Made by a program: the position numbers and the translations under genes. This document shows positions 1-5,478 of a stretch of 7,234 nucleotides of DNA, piece by piece. How positions within the stretch are numbered: the stretch's first letter is position 1; every line of letters starts with the position of its first letter. Source of the stretch: Cryptobacterium sp. CAG:338 (GTDB lineage: Bacteria > Actinomycetota > Coriobacteriia > Coriobacteriales > Eggerthellaceae); the NCBI GenBank assembly GCA_000435475.1, contig FR896070.1:4201-11434 (forward strand). The letters are read 5' to 3'. The notes under the pieces were generated by a model, which ran no database searches, was not told where the DNA came from, and worked only from the letters and a program-made list of their open reading frames with translations.

Positions 1-33
1 TCAACCCAACGGAGCCCCCCCGCCATAATTAAA

Positions 34-109
34 TGGTGCCCACAAGCAGACTCGAACTGCTGACCTCTTCGTTACCAACGAAGTGCTCTACCTGCTGAGC
101 TATGTGGGC
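34..109 (-). tRNA. tRNA-Thr (anticodon GGU), CCA encoded
   Basis: Read on the minus strand this folds as a 76-nt cloverleaf. The acceptor stem pairs GCCCACA with TGTGGGC, followed by discriminator A and an encoded CCA. The anticodon stem CTTCG/CGAAG encloses the loop TTGGTAA, giving anticodon GGT, which reads Thr ACC/ACU codons. The T arm carries the normal TTCGAGTC element. It lies only 4 bases after tRNA-Tyr and has no promoter of its own, so the two are probably cut from one transcript. No terminator is visible in the 33 bases beyond it, so the transcript may run out of the window. Confidence 0.97.
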
Positions 110-113
110 GAGA

Positions 114-198
114 TGGTGGGAGTGCAAGGATTCGAACCTTGGAAGGCTGAGCCAACGGATTTACAGTCCGTCCCATTTGACCGCTCTGGAACACTCCC
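114..198 (-). tRNA. tRNA-Tyr (anticodon GUA), CCA encoded
   Basis: Minus-strand class II tRNA of 85 nt. The acceptor stem pairs GGGAGTG with CACTCCC, followed by A and an encoded CCA. The anticodon stem ACGGA/TCCGT holds loop CTGTAAA, giving anticodon GTA (Tyr). The long variable arm expected of bacterial tRNA-Tyr is present between the anticodon and T arms, and the T loop contains TTCGAAT. It is the first gene after the promoter at 277-305 and precedes tRNA-Thr. Confidence 0.97.
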
Positions 199-202
199 GA
201 AT

Positions 203-268
203 TCGCTTGTGATCATGTGCAATTTTCAAGCTGCTGCCTGCTAGAAAGTGCCTGAGCACTTCAAGCGA
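203..268 (-). other. Structured leader of the tRNA transcript
   Basis: Between the promoter and the tRNA-Tyr 5' end there are nested inverted repeats: TCGCTTG (203-209) with CAAGCGA (262-268), and AAGTGC (246-251) with GCACTT (256-261) around a 4-base loop. The two can form in the same transcript. They may simply guide folding and processing of the precursor. There is no T-tract, so this is not a terminator. Confidence 0.35.
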
Positions 269-276
269 GCAAAGGA

Positions 277-305
277 ATAATACGCTAGGAATTCCGCCCT
301 GTCAA
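277..305 (-). promoter_or_regulatory. sigma-70-type promoter of the tRNA-Tyr/tRNA-Thr unit
   Basis: On the minus strand a perfect TTGACA (300-305) is followed by a 17-base spacer and TATTAT (277-282, five of six matches to TATAAT). The predicted start is near 270, leaving a leader of about 70 nt before tRNA-Tyr. This is the best promoter in the window and suits a highly expressed stable-RNA unit. Confidence 0.8.
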
Positions 306-414
306 CGTCTTACACGCCCCCGGGCATATCCATTTCACAATTTGCTCACTTCTGCGCAAGACTTACCTAATAATACCAGGTAATGTTAACTTTTTCTTCA
401 GAATTTATTAAAAG

Positions 415-448
415 AAATTGGCCAGAACTTTGCTGTTCTGGCCAATTT
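415..448 (-). terminator. Rho-independent terminator of putP
   Basis: A perfect 14-bp stem (415-428 with 435-448) with a 6-base loop lies about 50 bases past the putP stop codon. Read on the minus strand the stem is followed by CTTTTAATAAATT, a usable U-rich tail. In the plus direction the stem is followed by GGAAAAAAT, so the minus strand is the functional direction. Between this terminator and the tRNA promoter (about 306-414) I see nothing else. Confidence 0.85.
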
Positions 449-495
449 TGGAAAAAATATTTTTGAGAATTTTTTAGTAATTGGTATCTAAATTT

Positions 496-2058
496 CTAGC
501 AATCGGCATCCATATAGCTATCAAACTCTTTAGTGATTTCCTTTGAAGGCTCCTCCGTCGCAAGAGATACCACCACAATGGCAATTAAACTCAAAACAAA
601 AGCAGGCAGCAATTCATATACCGCGAATATTCCGCCAAGTTGCGAAATGAAGGTATTCCAAACCAGAACGGTCACTGCTCCAACAATCATGCCTGCCAAT
701 GCACCCTTGAGATTAGTACGACGCCAATAGAGGCTCATTATCATTAAAGGACCAAATGACGCACCGAATCCCGCCCATGCATACGATACAACCTGGAAGA
801 TTGACGAATTTTCATCCAGTGCAATCACAATACCGAAGATCAAAATGACTACCAGTGTCAATCGGGCCACAATCATGACCTGCGCATCAGTCGCGTCTTT
901 CTTTATAAGTCCACGATAAATATTTTCTGCAACCGCAGAGCCTGAAATAAGAAGGTACGAAGACGACGAAGACATAGAAGCCGCAAAGATACCTGAAACT
1001 ACCAAACCACACATAAATGAGGGTAAAAGCATATTAGAGAGCACGATAAAGATATTTTCTGCTGATGCCTGCGACAAGAATTCTGCAGGAATCACTGCCC
1101 TACCAATCAAACCAATGCACACTGCAGTGCTCAGAGATATTACAACCCATACCGTAGCGATACGGCGAGATTTGGTTAACTCAAACGAATGGGTAGCACT
1201 CATAAAGCGCACCAAAACCTGAGGCATACCAAAATATCCTAAGCCCCAAGCAAGGCCTGAGATGATAGTAACAATGCCATAATCAGTCGCAGCGCCAAAC
1301 AAAGGCATACCGTCTTGGACTACCTGTAATCCATTCTCATCCAAAATCGGGTTTGCAATCTGCGTACCCGACAAGAAGCCAGGAATGTTCTGCAAAAAAG
1401 CAACCGTATTGTCAATGCCGCCCGCTTGTGCAACCGAGCCAACAAACACAATAACTAAGGCAGAAACCATCAGGGTTCCCTGAATAAGGTCAGTCGTACA
1501 AACCGAAAGATAGCCGCCAACAAAGGTGTATAGAAATACAATCAAAGCACCCAACACCATCATGGTTGCGTAATCAAGGCCAAACAAAGTAGAGAACAGC
1601 TTGCCTACCGTAACAAAGCAACTACCAACATAAATACTAAAGAACAGCAAAATAATAAGAGCTGCAATGGTCATCAAAATGTTCTTTGTATCGTGAAAGC
1701 GATTTGAGAAATAATCTGGCAACGTGATCGAATTGTTCGCTACCTCTGAATACTTACGTAAACGCTTTGAAACAAACAGCCAGTTTAAATAGGTACCAAT
1801 TGCAAGACCAATAGCGGTCCACATCGCATCTGAAGCGCCCGTAAAGTACGCAACACCTGGAAGACCCATCAAGAGCCAGCCAGACATATCTGACGCCTCA
1901 GCAGAAAGGGCCGTTAACCAAGGACCTAGTCTGCGGCCACCCAAAAAGTAAGCTTCAGTGGACTGATTGGATTTCTTGGCATAGATAAAGCCAATTACTA
2001 CAACAACCACAAAATAGATGAGCATTGCAAGCAATACCCAAAAATCATGAGAAACCAT
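496..2058 (-). CDS. putP: Sodium/proline symporter PutP (SSS family)
   Basis: Integral inner-membrane carrier of 520 residues (E. coli PutP has 502), importing proline with Na+. The N-terminal block ALSAEASDMSGWLLMGLPG (residues 50-68) is the PutP signature. Asp57, Ser59 and Gly60 align with E. coli Asp55, Ser57 and Gly58 of the Na+/proline site. GGYLSVCTTDLIQG (181-194), GLGYFGMPQVLVRFMSA (272-288) and AASMSSSSSYLL (359-370) match other conserved SSS blocks. Ser363/Ser364 stand where E. coli has Ser340/Thr341. About 13 hydrophobic segments fit the LeuT-like fold. Residues 232-260 form a polar loop that seems longer than in E. coli. The ATG at 2058 has only a weak AGAAAG ribosome site (2067-2072) 8 bases upstream, but the N-terminus aligns well with PutP. 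No putA lies nearby, so the proline may feed biosynthesis, osmoprotection or fermentation. Identification as an SSS carrier is very secure; proline specificity is likely. Confidence 0.93.
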   Translation of the reverse strand: MVSHDFWVLLAMLIYFVVVVVIGFIYAKKSNQSTEAYFLGGRRLGPWLTALSAEASDMSGWLLMGLPGVAYFTGASDAMWTAIGLAIGTYLNWLFVSKRLRKYSEVANNSITLPDYFSNRFHDTKNILMTIAALIILLFFSIYVGSCFVTVGKLFSTLFGLDYATMMVLGALIVFLYTFVGGYLSVCTTDLIQGTLMVSALVIVFVGSVAQAGGIDNTVAFLQNIPGFLSGTQIANPILDENGLQVVQDGMPLFGAATDYGIVTIISGLAWGLGYFGMPQVLVRFMSATHSFELTKSRRIATVWVVISLSTAVCIGLIGRAVIPAEFLSQASAENIFIVLSNMLLPSFMCGLVVSGIFAASMSSSSSYLLISGSAVAENIYRGLIKKDATDAQVMIVARLTLVVILIFGIVIALDENSSIFQVVSYAWAGFGASFGPLMIMSLYWRRTNLKGALAGMIVGAVTVLVWNTFISQLGGIFAVYELLPAFVLSLIAIVVVSLATEEPSKEITKEFDSYMDADC

Positions 2059-2376
2059 ATCGATCGCTTTCTAATACTAACTAGTGCTGACAACTTCCCG
2101 CAAAGTTACAAGAGCCTTTTTCTGTAGCCCACTTTCACACGAACCGCTAGGGATAACAAATAATCACCAGGCGAAACAGATAGAAGCACCTGCCCACAAT
2201 CAATCCCTTATACATAAGACAGGTTCGCCAGAAAATAAGCTGCACGCTATTGGGCGCTTTACTATACAGGAGTGGGGGAATTATACGGCAAAGTACGGTT
2301 TCATGGAGGTTAAAGCTGCCGCAGCGTTTCGCTTACAAGGTTAAGCGGAACCAATCGAGCTTTTAGCTATCCCTCA

Positions 2377-2418
2377 AAACACGCCATTTCCACCCTCTCT
2401 CCTAGCGATGGCGTGTTT
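2377..2418 (+). terminator. Terminator-like hairpin, plus direction favoured
   Basis: A perfect 11-bp stem AAACACGCCAT (2377-2387) with ATGGCGTGTTT (2408-2418) has a 20-base loop and is followed on the plus strand by CTTGTTTTG. In the minus direction it is followed only by TGAGGG, so plus is favoured. No plus-strand gene precedes it, so it either ends an unannotated RNA or is a relic. Confidence 0.45.
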
Positions 2419-2709
2419 CTTGTTTTGCGGTTAAACGGCCAACCAGCATGACACCTTTTCTCTAAAAACATCGCAATCGCCAACCCTCAAACAACTTAAA
2501 AAATGAGATATACATCAGGAGTAGATGGCATTCGATCTTTCAAATTCCCCTTGAAACTAACCGCAAACTTATTCCCACAAAATTTATAAATTGGGTAAAT
2601 ATCTAATTGAATAATTTATTAATTTTACGAATATCAAACAAGCAATTTGAACGTAAAATCACGTCGCTTTATGGCCTTAAATCCTTGAGTTATTTATTTA
2701 AACAACGAT

Positions 2710-2736
2710 CAACTCCAACACAAAACATTGGAGTTG
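2710..2736 (-). terminator. Possible terminator of the LysR gene
   Basis: A perfect 9-bp inverted repeat CAACTCCAA (2710-2718) with TTGGAGTTG (2728-2736) around a 9-base loop; GAT/ATC can extend it past one bulged base. It lies 55 bases beyond the LysR stop. On the minus strand it is followed by ATCGTTGTTTAAATAAAT, a poor but A/T-rich tail. Confidence 0.45.
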
Positions 2737-2791
2737 CATCAGTGAACCTTGATAGCTCAATAAGGAATAATCTAAGGCTAAAGGAATAGAT

Positions 2792-3702
2792 TTACCGATT
2801 GTTGCCCTTTTCCCGACAATAGCGATCCACTACCTCTATGAAGCTAGCAACCGCTTGAGGCTGTCGGATGTGAGCCTTAGAACACAAGTACATCTGATGG
2901 AAGTCTTCAGGCGCTTCTTCGATTTCTACCAATTTAATATCATCATGATAGGAATCAAGAAGCCAAGAGCGACATGCAATTGCCATAATGTCCGGACTTC
3001 CTGAAACGATAGAAGCGAGAGTGATCTCATCGGTGTAGAGATAATCAATGAGCAAGCAATAGCCTTTGACTAGATCAGTAAGCTCAGATGCAAGCGGACC
3101 CGTCAGACTGTAGGAGATTAAATAATGATCTTTCAATTCTTCAAGCGATAACTTATCACGTTTAGCAAAAGGATGAAGACGGTTCACCACCAGAACGGCA
3201 CGTTGGCTCCAGACAGGTTTAAAGGAAATCTCTGAGTCGTCACCCATAGTTCCACAAAAAGCAACATCGACAAGACCATTCTTAATATCTTTAAGTAATT
3301 CTGGTGTCGTCGACTGCTTAACATTTAAGCGAACATTTCCATGGGTTTGAACCCTAAAACGGCTAATGATTTCTGACCAGTCTTTGTCCTGGACCGAAAA
3401 AACTGTTCCGATGGTAATTTCGCTTTGAGACTGCCCCCCCCCCCGTTTCGTTCTTGCAGAATTTTTATTCCGCCATCTACAAAACGAAGGGCCGTGGCAA
3501 TGTACTCATAAAAAACTTGACCGTCGGTTGTTAAGCTTACCGACCCTCTCTTTTTATCAAGTAACGATGTATTGAGTTCTCGCTCTAACTTAGCGATTGC
3601 CAGCGATAAGGTGGAAGGAGTGATGGCGAGTTTTTCTGCCGTAGCACTACGGCTTTTCGTCTCTACAAGAGTCTTGAAATAATAAAGATGATCAAGATTC
3701 AT
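2792..3702 (-). pseudogene. LysR-family regulator split by a G11 tract (phase-variation candidate)
   Basis: The first frame (3702 down to 3325) begins MNLDHLYYFKTL and encodes the LysR winged helix-turn-helix (residues 1-60) and linker helix (to about 86). It then runs into eleven G and stops out of frame after 125 residues. The rest of the gene lies in another frame, from QSQSEITIGTVFSV just past the tract to the stop at 2792. It encodes the periplasmic-binding-protein-like effector domain, including a typical NGLVDVAFCG. With 9 or 12 G the frames join into a 302 or 303-residue protein, the normal family length; with 10 G it also stops early (about 112 residues). Both parts are otherwise intact, with no other disruption. 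The start at 3702 is set by AGGAG 7 bases upstream and by the family N-terminus. Divergent orientation to the CoA-transferase gene suggests it regulates that gene; its effector is unknown. It may be a switchable gene, a decayed gene, or a homopolymer sequencing error. Confidence 0.85.
3434..3444 (-). repeat. G11 homopolymer (C11 on plus strand) inside the LysR gene
   Basis: Eleven uninterrupted C on the plus strand, read as G on the coding strand, lie right after the codons for QERN at residue 86. This is the linker between the DNA-binding and effector domains, where extra glycines would be tolerated. The count is 3n+2, so translation shifts frame. Changes of +1 or -2 restore the frame. Runs this long in coding sequence are typical of slipped-strand contingency loci. 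Confidence 0.95.
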
Positions 3703-3709
3703 CTCACTT

Positions 3710-3714
3710 CTCCT
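3710..3714 (-). promoter_or_regulatory. Ribosome binding site deciding the LysR start
   Basis: AGGAG on the minus strand lies 7 bases upstream of the ATG at 3700-3702. It rules out the in-frame upstream starts, which would add 68 residues with no LysR similarity. It also overlaps the other nearby in-frame ATG at 3717. Confidence 0.85.
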
Positions 3715-3726
3715 CATCTTCTCAAT

Positions 3727-3747
3727 ACACACTTTGCATGAGTGTGT
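3727..3747. promoter_or_regulatory. Inverted repeat in the LysR leader (operator or mRNA hairpin)
   Basis: A perfect 7-bp dyad, ACACACT (3727-3733) and AGTGTGT (3741-3747), with a 7-base centre, lies 25 bases upstream of the LysR start codon. It could be a protein operator for autoregulation or a hairpin just before the ribosome site. Its symmetry gives A-N11-T, not the LysR-type T-N11-A. Confidence 0.4.
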
Positions 3748-3773
3748 TACCAAATAATCATAGAAATGGTAAC
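3746..3773. promoter_or_regulatory. Second inverted repeat, overlapping the likely LysR promoter
   Basis: GTTACC (3746-3751) and GGTAAC (3768-3773) are separated by 16 bases; the outer flanks GT/GC make the match nearly 8 bp. It overlaps the first repeat by two bases. On the minus strand a weak TTGCGA, 17-base spacer, TACCAT promoter runs across the upstream arm, so binding here could control the regulator's own transcription. Confidence 0.35.
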
Positions 3774-3954
3774 GCGAGGATTGTATTGTCGCAACGCTGG
3801 CATTATCTATTCCGCCAACTGCTTTAGCGCTTTGCCGTATTTGCCCAGAGATCAGATTCGACAAAGCAAGAAGATTTCCCGAACTTCCTATTCTCAAAAG
3901 CATCACTTAAGCAGCCTTTTCAATATTCCTTAAAGAGCTTCAAGGTTCTCTGAA

Positions 3955-3967
3955 TGCGTTTTACGCA
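3955..3967. promoter_or_regulatory. Candidate LysR-box (T-N11-A dyad) upstream of the CoA-transferase gene
   Basis: TGCGT and ACGCA form a perfect 13-base dyad with a 3-base centre and exactly fit the T-N11-A rule of LysR-type binding sites. It is 57 bases upstream of the CoA-transferase start codon and in the divergent region next to a LysR gene. I could not find a good -35/-10 pair for the transferase, as expected for an activator-dependent promoter. Binding by the neighbouring regulator is inference. Confidence 0.45.
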
Positions 3968-3973
3968 AACCCT

Positions 3974-4009
3974 ACTTGTTTTGCATGAGGGGTTTTAAAG
4001 CAAGCAAGT
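3974..4009. repeat. Imperfect inverted repeat just before the CoA-transferase ribosome site
   Basis: ACTTG-tt-TTGC (3974-3984) mirrors GCAA-g-CAAGT (4000-4009). The pairing would place a hairpin just ahead of the AAGGAGG at 4014-4020. A competing stem, AAACCC (3967-3972) with GGGTTT (3990-3995), shares bases with it. Neither is followed by a T-run, so this is more likely leader structure or an operator than a terminator. Confidence 0.3.
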
Positions 4010-4024
4010 AAAAAAGGAGGATTT

Positions 4025-5305
4025 ATGAAGGGACTCGAAGGAATCAAAGTTATCGATCTAACCAGTTACGTCGCAGCACCTGCTAGCCCTCGCATTCTTG
4101 GCGAAATGGGAGCAACCGTTTACAAGATAGAACCTGCAACGGGCGACGAATACCGCACCAATGCTCCAGGCTTTGGTATGAAAAAAACTGATATCGATGA
4201 CCCCTCTTTTGACTTCGCCTCAATGAACAAAATATTTGTAAGTATTAATTTGAAAAGCGAAGAAGGTCACGAACTTATCGAAAAGATGCTCGCTGATGCC
4301 GACATTTTGATTACAAGCTTCCGCGATAAGGCTCTTGTCAAACTTGGCCTTGATTGGGAATCAGTACATGAGCGTCATCCTCATCTGGTTTGGGCACAAA
4401 TGCGTGGTTACGGCGAATATGGACCCGACAAAAATACCAAGGGATTCGACGCCACTGCCTATGCCGCACGAGGTGGATGGTTTGCATGTTTACCGCAAGC
4501 TGGCGAACACTACCAACCCATTAACTGGCCTGCTGCTATGGGAGATTGGAATGCCTCTTTAGCACTTACTGCGGGCGTTTTAGCAGCTCTTGCGCGCAAA
4601 GATCGCACCGGTGAAGGCGACAAGGTTACCGTTACGCTCCATCATGCAGCACTCTGGCCAATGCAAATGATGCTTGGGGGAACTCAGTTTGGAGATAAGT
4701 GGCCAAAATCGCGTTATAACGTCACCTGCCCTACTAACAACACCTATCAAACCAAAGATGGTGTCTGGTTCATCATCTGCTATGGCAGTTACGACATTTT
4801 CTATGACCATACCATGCGCACTATTGGCCTAGACGATATGGTTGGCAACGAACGCTACAACAAAAATGCTGAAATCAATGATGGTTCAGGACGAAATGAA
4901 GAAGTAGTCCGCATCATGGAAAAACAATTCCTAACTAAAACATGGGCAGAATGGGAACCAATCTTTAAAGCGAACGAAATTCCCTATGAAAAACTCTACT
5001 TGCCTGAAGATATCCTGGCGGACGAAGAAGTTTATGCAAGCGATATTCTGCGCAAAGTTCATTACGACGCATTTGGCGAAAAAGCGATTCCTACCTCACC
5101 CATTCGTTTAGACAGTATGGGGGATCCTGTTCTTCATAAGAGTCGTCCTATTGGGTACGACACCGCTGAAGTAATGCACGAATACGGCTATTCAGACGAA
5201 GATATTCAACGCATGGATGGCGATTCTGTTACGTGCTATCACGGTCCCGATCTTCCCGATTCCGTTTTTGAGCCAAGCTACGGTCCGCGTTCAAAGCGCG
5301 ACTAA
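4025..5305 (+). CDS. Class III CoA-transferase (CaiB/BaiF family)
   Basis: Cytoplasmic enzyme of 426 residues, the usual family length, moving CoA from an acyl-CoA donor to a carboxylic acid. The N-terminus LEGIKVIDLTSYVAAPASPRILGEMGA (residues 4-30) is the family Rossmann-type start. The MGDWNAS block gives Asp174, aligning with catalytic Asp169 of formyl-CoA transferase. LAALARKDRTGEGDKVTV (187-204) and SRPIGYDT (373-380) are further family blocks. The protein resembles 2-hydroxyacid transferases such as HadA and FldA more than carnitine CaiB, judged by general look only. Their partner dehydratase is absent here, as are oxalyl-CoA decarboxylase and acyl-CoA dehydrogenase. The ATG has a strong AAGGAGG (4014-4020), set rather close at 4 bases. 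It is divergent from the LysR regulator and precedes an MFS carrier, suggesting uptake and activation of one acid. Family assignment is secure; the substrate is unknown. Confidence 0.93.
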   Translation: MKGLEGIKVIDLTSYVAAPASPRILGEMGATVYKIEPATGDEYRTNAPGFGMKKTDIDDPSFDFASMNKIFVSINLKSEEGHELIEKMLADADILITSFRDKALVKLGLDWESVHERHPHLVWAQMRGYGEYGPDKNTKGFDATAYAARGGWFACLPQAGEHYQPINWPAAMGDWNASLALTAGVLAALARKDRTGEGDKVTVTLHHAALWPMQMMLGGTQFGDKWPKSRYNVTCPTNNTYQTKDGVWFIICYGSYDIFYDHTMRTIGLDDMVGNERYNKNAEINDGSGRNEEVVRIMEKQFLTKTWAEWEPIFKANEIPYEKLYLPEDILADEEVYASDILRKVHYDAFGEKAIPTSPIRLDSMGDPVLHKSRPIGYDTAEVMHEYGYSDEDIQRMDGDSVTCYHGPDLPDSVFEPSYGPRSKRD

Positions 5306-5312
5306 GCAAACA

Positions 5313-5356
5313 GGTGCCGTGGGTCCACCCAATTCCCACACATCCCCCACGGCACC
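5313..5356 (+). terminator. Terminator or attenuator hairpin after the CoA-transferase
   Basis: A perfect 11-bp G+C-rich stem GGTGCCGTGGG (5313-5323) with CCCACGGCACC (5346-5356), just 7 bases past the stop codon. The tail CCCCTTAATTCTTC is only weakly U-rich, so termination may be partial. GTGGG (5319-5323) can also pair with a nearer CCCAC (5335-5339), giving an alternative small stem. Confidence 0.6.
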
Positions 5357-5391
5357 CCCTTAATTCTTCATTAATCCCTAATGGGTCATTC

Positions 5392-5445
5392 CGGCTAGCG
5401 AGTTTGCTAATGGGGGAAGCTTTATAAGCTGCAGCTTGCTAGCCG
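5392..5445 (+). promoter_or_regulatory. Long stem-loop in the leader of the MFS gene
   Basis: CGGCTAGC (5392-5399) and GCTAGCCG (5438-5445) pair perfectly. With two G-U pairs the stem runs to 13 bp (5392-5404 with 5433-5445). The loop contains AGCTT-tat-AAGCT (5418-5430), and AAGCT (5417-5421) can instead pair with AGCTT (5433-5437). It ends 20 bases before the ribosome site at 5465-5474. It may be a cis-acting RNA element, an operator, or a processing site. I match it to no riboswitch family. Confidence 0.45.
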
Positions 5446-5464
5446 ATGACGATATATACAACAC

Positions 5465-5474
5465 AAGGAGGAGG
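5465..5474 (+). promoter_or_regulatory. Very strong ribosome binding site fixing the MFS start
   Basis: AAGGAGGAGG precedes the ATG at 5479 by 4 bases from its last G, or 7 from the GGAGG core. An in-frame ATG at 5446 would place this motif inside the coding sequence, so the shorter protein (464 residues) is preferred. Confidence 0.85.
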
Positions 5475-5478
5475 AAAA

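Larger units (their letters stand above)
2059..2791. other. 733-base stretch without a convincing gene
   Basis: This holds the 5' side of putP and the 3' side of the LysR gene. On the minus strand a perfect TATAAT (2280-2285) lies 221 bases upstream of putP, but no TTGACA-like box is found 16-18 bases before it; if used it would give a leader of about 210 nt. A small hairpin, TTTCGCTTA/TAAGCGGAA (2327-2335 with 2342-2350, one G-U pair), folds better as plus-strand RNA. A terminator-like hairpin follows at 2377-2418. The half from about 2460 is strongly A+T-rich and includes the 12-bp palindrome AATTTATAAATT (2581-2592). Open frames here start with GTG or TTG, lack ribosome sites and do not look like proteins. 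Confidence 0.6.

Noticed and set aside
15..21. C7 run near the window start as another switch
   Set aside because: Short, outside any visible gene, and at the window edge.
2084..2344. 86-codon plus-strand open frame
   Set aside because: It starts with GTG without a ribosome site, its product has no hydrophobic or domain pattern, and codon use does not resemble the real genes.
2607..2789. 60-codon plus-strand open frame
   Set aside because: TTG start, no ribosome site, very A+T-rich, and it runs through the likely LysR terminator hairpin.
2792..3247. Reading the second LysR half as an independent 151-residue gene
   Set aside because: The effector domain continues in frame upstream of that ATG back to the G tract, and no ribosome site precedes the ATG, so it is the 3' part of one gene.
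3703..3906. Upstream extension of the LysR frame to an ATG at 3906
   Set aside because: The added 68 residues match nothing in the LysR family, and the AGGAG at 3710-3714 plus the MNLDHLYYF start point to 3702.
3742..3933. 63-codon plus-strand open frame in the divergent region
   Set aside because: No ribosome site and it overlaps the regulatory repeats; a chance frame.
4025..5305. Calling the CoA-transferase formyl-CoA transferase (frc) and the locus an oxalate operon
   Set aside because: Attractive because an OFA-like carrier follows, but no oxalyl-CoA decarboxylase is present and sequence features do not single out oxalate.
5453..5460. TATATACA as a -10 box for the MFS gene
   Set aside because: A start of transcription from it would fall inside the ribosome site, and no -35 box is at the right distance.
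5446..5478. Start of the MFS protein at the ATG at 5446
   Set aside because: It would put the AAGGAGGAGG ribosome site inside the coding sequence and has no ribosome site of its own.
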